Part shown: one piece after another, positions 1-8,298 of the stretch
Layout of the letters: each line of letters opens with the position of its first letter
Position numbering within the stretch: position 1 is the stretch's first letter
Assembly (NCBI GenBank): GCA_023423655.1
Contig: JAFAFE010000001.1
Coordinates: forward strand, 342,272 to 406,271
Origin: Pseudomonadota bacterium
Lineage (GTDB): Bacteria > Pseudomonadota > Alphaproteobacteria > Sphingomonadales > Sphingomonadaceae
Direction of reading: 5' to 3'
DNA: 64,000 nt
Translations under genes and position numbers: made by a program
The notes under the pieces: model-generated
The model's input: only the letters and a program-made list of their open reading frames with translations
The model's database searches: none
Told to the model about the DNA's origin: nothing

Positions 1-518
1 TGTTCATGCGGCAAGACAATGTTGAGGCCGATGGATTCGCGGCCAACATCCGCCGCGCCGCGATTGGCCGCCTCCATGATCGAAGGCCCGCCGCCCGAAC
101 AGACGACAAAATGGCGGTCGCCATCCTTGTCCGTCGGCACCTGACTGGCGATTTGGGCGAGCTTGCGCGCTTCTTCATAATATTTGGCCTTGGCGACCAG
201 CCGTTCGGCGACGGTCTTTTCCCAATCGGTTTTGGCTTGTGCGAGCCGTTCGGCGGCATGGCCGGGCTCCGGAATCCGCGCCGAGCCATAGACCACCATC
301 GTCGAGGCAATCTTGGCTTCATCGAGCAGCAATTCGGGCTTAAGCAATTCCAGTTGGAAACGGACGGGGCGCAAATCTTCGCGCAACAGAAAGTCCGTAT
401 CCTGAAACGCAAGCTTATACGCCGCGCTTTCGGTCTGGGGGGTAGAGAGATTTTTCTTGGCGAAATCCGCATCTTCGCGGGCGCGCGGAAAGCGCGACTT
501 ATGCTTTTCTTGTGTCAT
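1..518 (-). CDS. LOG family (lysine decarboxylase-like) protein, 3' part outside the window
   Basis: Only the first 172 codons are in the window; the gene reads leftward off the edge. A Rossmann-type strand STMVVYGSAR lies near residues 72-81 and a glycine-rich nucleotide-binding stretch CSGGGPSIMEAANRGA near 140-155, both typical of the LOG/TIGR00730 family. Family members are often cytokinin riboside 5'-monophosphate phosphoribohydrolases (LOG) or nucleotide-monophosphate hydrolases of the PpnN type. The diagnostic PGGxGTxxE motif would lie further left and cannot be checked. The charged N-terminal extension of about 70 residues fits the longer bacterial members. The start is the ATG at 518; no clear ribosome-binding site precedes it. 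The exact substrate is unknown. Confidence 0.8.
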   Translation of the reverse strand, partial: MTQEKHKSRFPRAREDADFAKKNLSTPQTESAAYKLAFQDTDFLLREDLRPVRFQLELLKPELLLDEAKIASTMVVYGSARIPEPGHAAERLAQAKTDWEKTVAERLVAKAKYYEEARKLAQIASQVPTDKDGDRHFVVCSGGGPSIMEAANRGAADVGRESIGLNIVLPHE

Positions 519-578
519 TGACGGGTGTTTAGGCGCTTTTTGTGAAAAAAGAAAGAATGGATGGGGGGACATCCTGCT

Positions 579-718
579 CCCCTCCCGCTTGCGGGAGGGG
601 CTGGGGGTGGGTCTGGCTGACTGTTCTGGCGGTCAGTATAAACTAAGCCCACCCCGACTCCGCCTAAATTCGCTTACGCTCATTAAGGCTCCGTTGCCCC
701 TCCCGCTCGCGGGAGGGG
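579..718. repeat. GC-rich palindrome-bounded intergenic repeat (family A)
   Basis: Both ends carry a near-identical hairpin, CCCCTCCCGC / GCGGGAGGGG with a two-base centre (579-600 and 697-718). Inside, inverted GGGGGTGGGT and ACCCACCCC motifs face each other. The same layout recurs near 3658, 8065, 12267, 57263 and 63332. It lies between the LOG gene and the extensin-like gene. ORFs running through it are artefacts. Confidence 0.8.
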
Positions 719-728
719 AATATATGCC

Positions 729-1469
729 CTACCTACAAAACCCCTTGCCGCTCATGTCGAAATGGAAATGGTCGGCATGGGCGGCATTATATTCAGGCGA
801 CAGCACGGTGCCGAAGCGGCGGCAGGCGGAGCCGTGAATGAGGCGCAGGAATTTCTTTTCACGCGAGCCGCCTTCCCAGTCATTGAGCACGCTGACGCGC
901 CGACCGTCGGCAAGGATGAAGGCCGACACATCGACCGCATTGGCAAAAGCGTGCTGCGACAAGCGCCCCGACCGGCCGCCATAAATATTGCGGCAGCTAT
1001 AGGTGCCCATCGTTTCAATCTTCACCACCGGGCTGCCGAAGGTCATCTGCGCGGCGGGTTGCACCGCATAGCGCGCCCAGGCCGCGAAATTTTTGGCGAG
1101 CGGACAGGTCATCGCGGTTGTATTGGTGGTCGGCGTGCCGAAATCCATCACCTTGATGCTGTTGATCGTGCTGCAACCGCTGCCTTCATGCTTGTCGGGG
1201 AGCGAGGTGAAGCGCACGCCTGCCGCATGAAGCTCGCTCACGCACTGGCGCGCATCGGCAGTGGCAAAAGGCGCGTTGGGGATGGCCGCCCCCATGCGCG
1301 GACGCGCGACTCGTGACGGGCTGGAGGGCATCCGCTCGGCCTTGGATTGCGCGCGGCGCGCTTCCTTGCCTTCGGGGACCAGCGACCCGCCCGCGCAACC
1401 TGCCAGCATTAAGGCTGCACAAAGGGTCGTGGCGATGGTCAACGGAAGATTAAGCAATTTCGGTGTCAT
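729..1469 (-). CDS. Extensin-like C-terminal domain lipoprotein
   Basis: The protein has 246 residues. The N-terminus is a lipoprotein signal peptide with the lipobox LAGC, putting the lipidated cysteine at residue 25, so the mature protein should sit on the cell-envelope membrane. The C-terminal two thirds match the extensin-like family (PF06904): a CPLAKNFAAWAR segment, SQHAFANAVDVSAF and a terminal HADHFHFDM. The histidine/aspartate pattern resembles the metal-binding layout of M15-type D-Ala-D-Ala carboxypeptidases. A role in peptidoglycan remodelling is therefore an inference, not shown. The gene has its own start at 1469, separated from the upstream fadJ-like gene by a 13-bp-stem hairpin. 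Confidence 0.85.
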   Translation of the reverse strand: MTPKLLNLPLTIATTLCAALMLAGCAGGSLVPEGKEARRAQSKAERMPSSPSRVARPRMGAAIPNAPFATADARQCVSELHAAGVRFTSLPDKHEGSGCSTINSIKVMDFGTPTTNTTAMTCPLAKNFAAWARYAVQPAAQMTFGSPVVKIETMGTYSCRNIYGGRSGRLSQHAFANAVDVSAFILADGRRVSVLNDWEGGSREKKFLRLIHGSACRRFGTVLSPEYNAAHADHFHFDMSGKGFCR

Positions 1470-1563
1470 TTGATTGACCCTAATGATTCCTCTTCACCAT
1501 AATTTTAAGGAATCGGGTTAATATTTGGTTACCGTTTGCGCATTTCTGCCGCTATTTTGTTAA

Positions 1564-1600
1564 ATATTGCGCCCTCGTCCACGCGGAGAGGGCGCAATAT
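1564..1600 (-). terminator. Hairpin terminator after the fadJ-like gene
   Basis: The arms ATATTGCGCCCTC (1564-1576) and GAGGGCGCAATAT (1588-1600) are perfectly complementary over 13 bp around an 11-nt loop. The hairpin starts 3 bases beyond the stop codon of the minus-strand gene ending at 1604. Only a short T/A-rich tail follows on the minus strand, so efficiency is uncertain. Confidence 0.75.
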
Positions 1601-1603
1601 CTA

Positions 1604-3640
1604 TCAGTTAAACCGGCCTTTTGTTTCCGCTTTTTCCTTGAGCAAGGGCGCGACCTCCAGCCCGTGTTTTTCCAAGCCAGCGACAATCTTGTCCGCACCT
1701 TCAAGGTCCGCCCAGAACATCGGGCCGCCGCGATAGACGGGCCAGCCATAGCCGTAAATCCACACCACATCCACGTCGCTCGCGCGCTGGGCCTTGCCTT
1801 CGGCGAGGATTTTCGCGCCTTCATTGACCATCGGGTAAAGCGTGCGCTCGATGATTTCTTCATCGCTAATGTCGCGCTTTTGCTTGCCCGATTTGGCGGC
1901 AAATTCGTCGATAATCGCCTGCACGCGCGCCGACGGGCTGGGGTTGCGCTTATCGTCATAATCATAAAAGCCCGCGCCCGTTTTCTGCCCGAACCGTCCT
2001 TCGGCGCAGAGCGCATCGCGGATGCTTTCGATGCGCTGAGGATCGCGGTGCCAGCCAATATCGACACCTGCCAAGTCGGACATCTGGAACGGTCCCATCG
2101 GCATCCCGAATTCGACATGGACCTTGTCTATTTGCTGCGGGGTTGCGCCTTCCATGAGGAGGTTCATCGCCTCGACCTGCCGCGGCGTCAGCATCCGGTT
2201 GCCGATAAAGCCGTGGCATACGCCCGCTACCACCGCGACCTTGCCGATCTTTTTGGCGACCGCCATCGCGGTGGCCAGCACATCGTCGGCGGTCTTGGCC
2301 CCGCGCACCACTTCCAAAAGCTTCATCACATTGGCGGGCGAAAAGAAATGGAGGCCAAGGACATTTTCCGGACGACTGGTCACGCTCGCAATCTCGTCAA
2401 TGTCGAGATAGCTGGTGTTCGACGCAAGGATGGCGCTGTCCTTGGCAATCGCATCAAGTTTGGTGAAAATCTCTTTTTTCACCTCCATATTTTCATAGAC
2501 CGCCTCGATGATGAGATCGCAATCGGCAAGTTCGGTAAGGTCCAGTGCGGTGGACAATAGCCCCATCGCGCCTTCGACCTGCTCGGAGGTCATGCGGCCC
2601 TTGGCGGCGGTGGCTTCATAATTTTTGCGGATGGTGGCAACGCCCCGGTCCAACGCTTCTTGCGCAGTTTCGATCATCGTGACGGGGAGGCCTTTGGACA
2701 GGAAATTCATCGCAATCCCGCCGCCCATCGTGCCTGCGCCGATAATGCCGATTTTGGCGACGGGGCGCAGCGCGACATCCTTGGCGATGCCGTCAATTTT
2801 GGAGGCTTTGCGTTCGGCAAAGAAGATATGGCGCTGGGCCGCCGATTGGGTGCCCATCATCAGCTTCATAAATTCGGCGCGTTCGAACGTCATGCCTTCA
2901 TCAAACGGGAGCCGCGTTGCCGCCTCGACACAGGCGAGGTTGGCATAGGGCGCATCAAAGCCGCGCCATTTGCGCGCATTGGCGGTTTTGAGCGCGTTGA
3001 TCGCGTCCGCATCGGGGGCAATCGGCAAATCGCGTGTCGGGCGCGGACCTTTGGCGATTTTGGCGCGGGCAAAAGCAATCGCGTCTTCGGCAAGGCTGGT
3101 TTCGCCTGCCAGTTCATCGACAAGGCCTGCTTCCTTGGCTTTGGCCGCCGAAATCGGCGCGCCACCGCTGGCCATTTCGGCGGCAAGCGCGACCCCGACA
3201 AGGCGCGGCAGACGCTGGGTGCCGCCTGCGCCGGGGAGCAGGCCGAGCTTGACTTCGGGCACGCCCAATTTGGCCGACGGTACCGCGATACGGTAATGCG
3301 CGCCGAGCGTGGTTTCGAGGCCACCACCGAGCGCCGTGCCGTGAATTGCAGCGATGACCGGCTTGGGCGAAGATTCCATCGCATTGATGACGCTGTTCAA
3401 ATCCGGCCCCTTCATGCCGGTCGCAAATTCAGTAATGTCCGCTCCCGCAATATAGGTCGCGCCCGCACAGCGCAGCACCATCGCCTTGAGGCTGTCGTCG
3501 CGCTGCAACTCTTCCACCGCGTTCAAAATCCCCTCGCGCACATGCCAGGATAAAGCATTGACGGGCGGGTTATCGACAATGGCAACCAGCACATCGTCAT
3601 GGCGTTCGGTGGTGACGGTTTGCGGGGCGGTTTCGGTCAT
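1604..3640 (-). CDS. Bifunctional enoyl-CoA hydratase / 3-hydroxyacyl-CoA dehydrogenase
   Basis: This 678-residue multifunctional beta-oxidation protein hydrates trans-2-enoyl-CoA and then oxidises 3-hydroxyacyl-CoA with NAD+. The N-terminal crotonase domain shows GADITEF (66-72), GTALGGGLE (101-109) and a PEVKLGLLPGAGG segment. The NAD-binding dehydrogenase domain begins near 295 with GAGTMGGG (301-308). The 3HAD C-terminal domains follow. I chose the ATG at 3640, preceded by AAGGAAG; the open frame continues to 3745 only because it reads through a repeat. The protein is shorter than E. coli FadB (about 730) and close to FadJ/peroxisomal-type enzymes. It lies last in a minus-strand lipid-catabolism run. 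Confidence 0.92.
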   Translation of the reverse strand: MTETAPQTVTTERHDDVLVAIVDNPPVNALSWHVREGILNAVEELQRDDSLKAMVLRCAGATYIAGADITEFATGMKGPDLNSVINAMESSPKPVIAAIHGTALGGGLETTLGAHYRIAVPSAKLGVPEVKLGLLPGAGGTQRLPRLVGVALAAEMASGGAPISAAKAKEAGLVDELAGETSLAEDAIAFARAKIAKGPRPTRDLPIAPDADAINALKTANARKWRGFDAPYANLACVEAATRLPFDEGMTFERAEFMKLMMGTQSAAQRHIFFAERKASKIDGIAKDVALRPVAKIGIIGAGTMGGGIAMNFLSKGLPVTMIETAQEALDRGVATIRKNYEATAAKGRMTSEQVEGAMGLLSTALDLTELADCDLIIEAVYENMEVKKEIFTKLDAIAKDSAILASNTSYLDIDEIASVTSRPENVLGLHFFSPANVMKLLEVVRGAKTADDVLATAMAVAKKIGKVAVVAGVCHGFIGNRMLTPRQVEAMNLLMEGATPQQIDKVHVEFGMPMGPFQMSDLAGVDIGWHRDPQRIESIRDALCAEGRFGQKTGAGFYDYDDKRNPSPSARVQAIIDEFAAKSGKQKRDISDEEIIERTLYPMVNEGAKILAEGKAQRASDVDVVWIYGYGWPVYRGGPMFWADLEGADKIVAGLEKHGLEVAPLLKEKAETKGRFN

Positions 3641-3657
3641 ATAAGCTTCCTTCTGCT

Positions 3658-3755
3658 CCCCTCCCGCGCGCGGGAGGGGCTGGGGGTGGGTATGATTTCG
3701 GAAATGGGTTTCATTATTCAGACCCACCCCCGACCCCTCCCGCAAGCGGGAGGGG
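3658..3755. repeat. GC-rich palindrome-bounded intergenic repeat (family A)
   Basis: This 98-bp copy has the same terminal palindromes as the copy at 579, here CCCCTCCCGC to GCGGGAGGGG at both ends, with facing GGGGGTGGG and CCCACCCCC boxes. It fills the gap between the serine hydrolase gene and the fadJ-like gene. Confidence 0.8.
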
Positions 3756-3766
3756 AGTGAAAGGCG

Positions 3767-4999
3767 CTATTCCGTCAGCGCGGCGTAGAGCATGGTCTTG
3801 ATTTCGCGGCGCACGGGATAGGTGGACGACGGCATGAGCTGCGTCATGAAAATCATGATGATGTCCTCGTGCGGGTCGACGAAGAAGGCGGTGGAAAACA
3901 TCCCGCCCCAGAAAAAATCGCCCGCAGAACAATTCATCATCGCCTTGGCCGGGTCCATGGTAGTCGCAAAGCCGAGGCCGAAGCCGACGCCCGCATTTTC
4001 CGCTTCGGAAAAAAGCGCGGTCGACAATGTCGCGAGGTCCGCGCCGCCCGGCAAATGGTTGGCGGTCATCAGTTCCAGCGTCTTGGGGGCGATGATACGC
4101 GCGCCGTCCAGCTCACCGCCATTGAGCAGCATCCGGCAGAAACGGTGATAATCGGCCAAGGTTGACGCCATACCGCCACCGCCCGAAAGCTGGCGCGGCG
4201 GCTTGCCCCACGCGCTGCCTTCGCCCGGGTCAAACAGCTTCATTTTCTGCTGCGGGTGGAACGCATAGCAATCGGGCAGGCGGTGGAGTTTTTCGGCGGG
4301 CACTTGGAAATGCGTGTCGTCCATGCCCAAAGGCTGCGTCACCCGCGCGGCAATAACCTGGTCGAGCGGCTGGTCATCAACGCGCTGGAGGATCGCGCCC
4401 AATATGTCGGTCGCAATCGAATAATTCCAGCTTGTGCCGGGATCGAATTGCAGCGGAATATCCGCAAGGATGCGGATAAATTCTTCGAGGTCCGGCCCTT
4501 CAAAAGCTTCGAGTTTCTGCTTGCGATAGGCCGCATCAATCGCGGTGCGCTCCTGAAAGCCATAAGTCAGCCCCGCCGTGTGGCGCAGCAGGTCGATCAT
4601 GCGCATCGGTTCGCGCACGGGGCGCGATACGAACGGGACATTGCCACCGCCCGCGACAAACACGCCCAGATTTTTCCATTCCGGAATGATGCTGCTGACC
4701 GGATCGGTGAGCGCAAGCTTGCCCTCTTCGACCAGTTGCATAAACGCAATCGAGGTGATCGGCTTGGTCATCGACGCGATGCGGAAAATCGCATCCTGTT
4801 GCAGCGCCGCGCCTTTGCGCGCATCGCCCTGAAGCGACAGATGCGCAACCTCGTCCCCGCGCCCGATAAGGAGAGCGGCGTGCGGTAAGGCTCCCGTGTC
4901 GAGATATTTGGCCTTCAAATGGGCGTCGATACGGGCAAGGCGCTCGGGCGAAAAGCCCAAGTCGCGCGGGTCGGATGCGGGGGTGAGGATATGTGTCAT
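3767..4999 (-). CDS. Serine hydrolase of the beta-lactamase (class C/EstB-like) family
   Basis: The protein has 410 residues with the nucleophile motif SMTK at 76-79 and a Tyr-containing second motif WNYSIAT with Y193. These are the Ser-x-x-Lys and Tyr elements of penicillin-binding-protein-like esterases. HTAGLTYG near 140-147 is typical of EstB-like and lovastatin-esterase-like proteins. No signal peptide is visible, so it is probably cytoplasmic and more likely an esterase or acyl hydrolase than an antibiotic-degrading enzyme. It lies between an SDR gene and the fadJ-like gene on the same strand, which suggests ester or lactone substrates feeding the acyl-CoA pathway. That link is inferred from position only. 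Confidence 0.85.
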   Translation of the reverse strand: MTHILTPASDPRDLGFSPERLARIDAHLKAKYLDTGALPHAALLIGRGDEVAHLSLQGDARKGAALQQDAIFRIASMTKPITSIAFMQLVEEGKLALTDPVSSIIPEWKNLGVFVAGGGNVPFVSRPVREPMRMIDLLRHTAGLTYGFQERTAIDAAYRKQKLEAFEGPDLEEFIRILADIPLQFDPGTSWNYSIATDILGAILQRVDDQPLDQVIAARVTQPLGMDDTHFQVPAEKLHRLPDCYAFHPQQKMKLFDPGEGSAWGKPPRQLSGGGGMASTLADYHRFCRMLLNGGELDGARIIAPKTLELMTANHLPGGADLATLSTALFSEAENAGVGFGLGFATTMDPAKAMMNCSAGDFFWGGMFSTAFFVDPHEDIIMIFMTQLMPSSTYPVRREIKTMLYAALTE

Positions 5000-5085
5000 G
5001 CCTTATTCTTATCAATGCGCGCGCCGACAAGTCGAGGGGGCGAACGCGGTGCCTTTTATGCTGCTGGCTTTCACGCCTCCGTCTC

Positions 5086-5877
5086 TCACGCCGCCGTCTG
5101 TCCAAAGATTTGCCGGTTGACCGGATGCGAGCTGGACAGGCCGCCATCGACCACAATCGCCTGCCCGTTAATATAGGAGGCGCGGTCCGATGCCAGAAAC
5201 AGCGCGGTTTGCGCAATTTCGCTAGGCTCTCCGCCGCGTTGCAGCGGGTTGAGCTGGCCAAGCAATTCTTCTTTGCCCTTGGCGCGGACAATGTCGTAAA
5301 TCGGCTTGGTCATGCTGGTTTCGATAAGGCCGGGGCAGATCGCATTGACGCGCACCTGATGCCCGCCAAGCTGCTGCGCGCCGACCCGCACCAGATTAAT
5401 GACACCCGCCTTGGACGAGGAATAAGCCGGACCGCCCGCGCCCGACCGGAGCCCCGCAACGCTTGCGGTGCAGATGATCGAACCTTTGCCGGTCTTGGCC
5501 ATATGCTGGCCCGCATATTTGATCGCAAGAAATGGCCCGATAAGGTTGACGCGCAAAATTTCCGCCCAATCTTCGGCGCTTTGTTCGAAGATGCCGGCAA
5601 GCCCGCCCGAAATCCCCGCATTGGCAAAGAAAATGTCGAGCCGGCCATATTTGGCAACCGCATCGGCAACCAGCTTTGCAACCGCGGGTTCATCACCGGC
5701 ATCGCACAGCACGCCTTCGATGTGGTCGTGCATCGCAGCGGTTTCATGGACCGCATCGCCGACATCGGCGGCGACCACCTGCGCGCCTTGTTCTGCAAAT
5801 AAAAGCGCGGTGGCGCGGCCGATGCCGCTAGCGGCTCCCGTCACAATCGCGACCTGTCCGTCCAATTCTCCCGCCAT
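5086..5877 (-). CDS. SDR family NAD(P)-dependent oxidoreductase
   Basis: This is a classical short-chain dehydrogenase of 263 residues. It has the cofactor motif TGAASGIG (13-20), NAG at 86-88, catalytic serine in TASV (S139), and YSSSK with Y152 and K156. It is likely an oxidoreductase acting on a hydroxy or keto group of an acyl or alicyclic substrate. The acidic residue after the second strand (AADVGD) suggests NAD(H) preference. It follows the APH-like kinase gene by 20 bp on the same strand, so the two are probably co-transcribed. The exact substrate cannot be read from the sequence. Confidence 0.9.
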   Translation of the reverse strand: MAGELDGQVAIVTGAASGIGRATALLFAEQGAQVVAADVGDAVHETAAMHDHIEGVLCDAGDEPAVAKLVADAVAKYGRLDIFFANAGISGGLAGIFEQSAEDWAEILRVNLIGPFLAIKYAGQHMAKTGKGSIICTASVAGLRSGAGGPAYSSSKAGVINLVRVGAQQLGGHQVRVNAICPGLIETSMTKPIYDIVRAKGKEELLGQLNPLQRGGEPSEIAQTALFLASDRASYINGQAIVVDGGLSSSHPVNRQIFGQTAA

Positions 5878-5897
5878 ATCCTGTCTCCCTTGAAACG

Positions 5898-6932
5898 TCA
5901 GTCTGCCGCGCCCGCTGCCTTGGCGAAATGCCAGGCAGAATCGGCGAGGAACGGCACTTTCGCGGCCATTTCCGCCGCCTTGTCGTTGGACGCATTGCCG
6001 TCAATCACGCGCTTTTTAATGCCCTGCACAATCCCGGCCAAGCGGAACAGGTTGAACGCGAAATACCAGTTCATGTCCGGCACATCGTCAAGGCCGGTGC
6101 GCGCCGCATAGCGTTCGATCATCGCCTGCATTAGCGGGATGCCGAGCGCGTCCAAGTCCAGCCCCGAAAGCCCCGCACGGCCATCGGCGGGCGTCACCCA
6201 ATTCATCATCAGATAGGCAAGGTCCGCCATCGGATCGCCCAAGGTCGATAATTCCCAATCGAGGACCGCCAGCACGCGCGGGCTTCGGGAATCGAAAATC
6301 ATATTGTCGATGCGGAAATCGCCGTGAACTATCGCGGTGCGTTTCTGTTCGGGGAGCGAGGCGGGAAGATAGGCGATCAGCTTTTCCATCGCGGGCAAAT
6401 CATCGGTTTGCGACCCGCGATATTGTTTGGTCCAGCGGCCCACCTGCCGCTCGAAATAATTGCCGGGCTTGCCATATTCGCCAAGCCCTGCGCCTTGGTA
6501 ATCGACCTTGTGGAGGTCGGCGAGCGTATCGACCATCGCTTCATAAAGCGCAGTGCGTTCGGCATTATTGGCGGCCTCAGGGATTGCGCCGTTCCAGAAA
6601 GTGCGCCCTTCGACCATCTCCATCACATAAAAAGCCGCGCCGATGACATTATCATCTTCGCAGAGGCCATAAGGTTTGGCGACGGGAAAGCCGGTGGGGT
6701 GCAGCCCCGCTATCAGTCGATATTCGCGGTCGACCGCATGGGCGGACGGGAGCAATGGCCCGAACGGCTTGCGGCGCAGCACATAAGCACCGCTTGGGCT
6801 ATCCACCCGATAGGTCGGATTGGATTGCCCGCCTGCAAATTTTTCCAATGTCAGCGGGCCTTTGAACCCCGCGACATGGGCTTCCATCCAGCGGGTCAGC
6901 GCCGCTTCATCGATATGGTCTTTGTCCGTCAC
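5898..6932 (-). CDS. APH-like phosphotransferase matching the kinase half of ACAD10/ACAD11
   Basis: The protein has 344 residues. It shows the aminoglycoside-phosphotransferase/choline-kinase fold signatures HGDFRIDN (203-210) and LDWE (224-227). The segment QSNPTYRV through PSAHAVDREY closely resembles, from memory, the N-terminal domain of human ACAD10 and ACAD11, which phosphorylates 4-hydroxyacyl-CoA. LvaA of the Pseudomonas levulinate pathway belongs to the same group. I chose the GTG at 6932, preceded by GAGGGGAAGG; an upstream TTG at 6959 is in frame but would overlap the alcohol dehydrogenase gene. The start is 13 bp from that gene's stop, indicating one operon. Antibiotic resistance is unlikely. 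Confidence 0.85.
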   Translation of the reverse strand: MTDKDHIDEAALTRWMEAHVAGFKGPLTLEKFAGGQSNPTYRVDSPSGAYVLRRKPFGPLLPSAHAVDREYRLIAGLHPTGFPVAKPYGLCEDDNVIGAAFYVMEMVEGRTFWNGAIPEAANNAERTALYEAMVDTLADLHKVDYQGAGLGEYGKPGNYFERQVGRWTKQYRGSQTDDLPAMEKLIAYLPASLPEQKRTAIVHGDFRIDNMIFDSRSPRVLAVLDWELSTLGDPMADLAYLMMNWVTPADGRAGLSGLDLDALGIPLMQAMIERYAARTGLDDVPDMNWYFAFNLFRLAGIVQGIKKRVIDGNASNDKAAEMAAKVPFLADSAWHFAKAAGAAD

Positions 6933-6945
6933 GACGGCCTTCCCC

Positions 6946-8031
6946 TCACCCGAACACAATCACGCTGCGGGCAGCATCGCCGCGCTTCATCTTTTCAAAG
7001 CCGTCATTGACCGCCTCCAGCGGAATGGTTTCGGCAATGATCGAATCAAGGTCGAGCAGCCCGCGCAGGTAGAAATCGACCAGCCGCGGAATATCGACGG
7101 GGAAGCGGTTGCCGCCCATCAGCGCGCCCTGCAATTTCTTGCCGGTGAGAAGTTCAATGGCGCTCAAGCCGACTTTTTCGCCAGGCGGGTGCATCCCCAA
7201 AATCGTCGCGGTGCCGCCCCGGCGCAATGCACTGACGGCCAGACTGGCGGAGGCAGCGCGCCCGACCGCTTCGATCGCATGATCGACGCCGCCCTTGGTC
7301 ATTTCGACAATTTGCGCGGCGGCATCTTCAGCGAACGCATCGACCACATCGGTTGCGCCAAGCTTTTTGGCGAGTTCGCGCTTTTCCGGCACCGGATCGG
7401 CGGCGATGATGCGGCCAGCACCCGCGATTTTTGCTGCGTTAATCGTGGCAAGCCCGACCCCGCCGCACCCGACGACAGCCACGGTTTCGCCGGGCGTCAG
7501 CTTGCAGGTATTGAAAATCGTCCCCGCGCCGGTCGTGACTGCACAGCCGATCACCGCCGCGCGGTCGAGCGGCATATCGGGGTCAATCGCGACACAGGCA
7601 TGTTCATGGACCAGCATCTGTTCGGCAAATGCCGACAGGTTGAGCATTTGCGCGACCGGACTGCCATCGGGCCGAGACAGGCGCGACGGCGCATCGCCCG
7701 CGCGCCGCGTATCGCCGCCGGGGCATAGCGACATCCTTCCGCTCACACAAAATTCGCAATGGCCGCAAAAGGCAGACAGGCAGGTGACCACCGCATCGCC
7801 AACCTTGACCGTGCGCACTTCGGAGCCGACCGCCTCGACAATCCCGGCGGCCTCATGCCCCGGCACAGCGGGCAGCGCCTGAGGGTAGGTGCCTTCCAGA
7901 AAATGGAGGTCGCTATGGCATAGCCCGCACGCGGCAGTGCGGATCAACACCTCATGCGGACCCGGCTTGTCGATAATAAGCGTTTCAATGGCCAAAGGTT
8001 GGCCGGGGGCAGTAAGGACAGCGGCTTTCAT
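6946..8031 (-). CDS. Zinc-dependent alcohol dehydrogenase (MDR superfamily)
   Basis: The protein has 361 residues. Catalytic-zinc ligands fit C38 in CGLCHSD and H59 in GHEAAG. A structural zinc lobe has four cysteines at 89, 92, 95 and 103. The coenzyme-binding domain carries VVGCGGVG. This is the class III/medium-chain alcohol dehydrogenase layout, oxidising alcohols or hydroxymethyl groups with NAD+. The start is the ATG at 8031 (MKAAVLT); the longer frame reads through a repeat and is rejected. It lies directly upstream of the APH-like kinase gene and downstream of the ACAD11-like gene, so it may supply or remove a hydroxylated intermediate of that pathway (inferred). Confidence 0.9.
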   Translation of the reverse strand: MKAAVLTAPGQPLAIETLIIDKPGPHEVLIRTAACGLCHSDLHFLEGTYPQALPAVPGHEAAGIVEAVGSEVRTVKVGDAVVTCLSAFCGHCEFCVSGRMSLCPGGDTRRAGDAPSRLSRPDGSPVAQMLNLSAFAEQMLVHEHACVAIDPDMPLDRAAVIGCAVTTGAGTIFNTCKLTPGETVAVVGCGGVGLATINAAKIAGAGRIIAADPVPEKRELAKKLGATDVVDAFAEDAAAQIVEMTKGGVDHAIEAVGRAASASLAVSALRRGGTATILGMHPPGEKVGLSAIELLTGKKLQGALMGGNRFPVDIPRLVDFYLRGLLDLDSIIAETIPLEAVNDGFEKMKRGDAARSVIVFG

Positions 8032-8064
8032 GGGTAAGCGAACTCCGTTGAAGGACAACCAATT

Positions 8065-8160
8065 CCCCTCCCGCTTGCGGGATGGGTTAGGGGTGGGTGT
8101 ATAGGAAGTGGGAGGCGATATTTCTGACCCACCCCCGACCCCTCGCATAAATGGGAGGGG
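8065..8160. repeat. Degenerate family A palindrome-bounded repeat
   Basis: The left end CCCCTCCCGCTTGCGGGA is well preserved. The right end is decayed (CCCCTCGCATAAATGGGAGGGG). Facing GGGGTGGG and CCCACCCCC boxes lie between. It directly abuts the family B repeat that begins at 8174. Confidence 0.7.
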
Positions 8161-8173
8161 AGAATTTGGCGCT

Positions 8174-8265
8174 CGTCATCCCCGACTTGATCGGGGATCC
8201 ATCTCTGGCGCTTGATATTTTCATCATCGGTCGGGAGATGGATTCCCGCTTTCGCGGGAATGACG
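8174..8265. repeat. Family B repeat: inverted hairpin pair with CGTCAT/ATGACG ends
   Basis: The element starts with CGTCATCCCCGA and ends with GCGGGAATGACG. Each end forms its own small hairpin (CCCCGAcTTGATCGGGG on the left, TTCCCGCTTTCGCGGGAA on the right), followed inward by ATCCATCTC and GAGATGGAT arms. Related copies are at 11001, 13413 and 13583. Confidence 0.8.
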
Positions 8266-8298
8266 GGAAAGAATAGGAGAGGGAAGGGCTGCTTCCCC

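Noticed and set aside
3767..4999. Antibiotic-resistance beta-lactamase
   Set aside because: The SMTK and Tyr motifs fit esterase-type family members; there is no signal peptide and the context is lipid catabolism.
5898..6932. Aminoglycoside resistance kinase
   Set aside because: The protein has the APH fold motifs, but its other segments match the ACAD10/11 kinase group and its neighbours are acyl-CoA enzymes.
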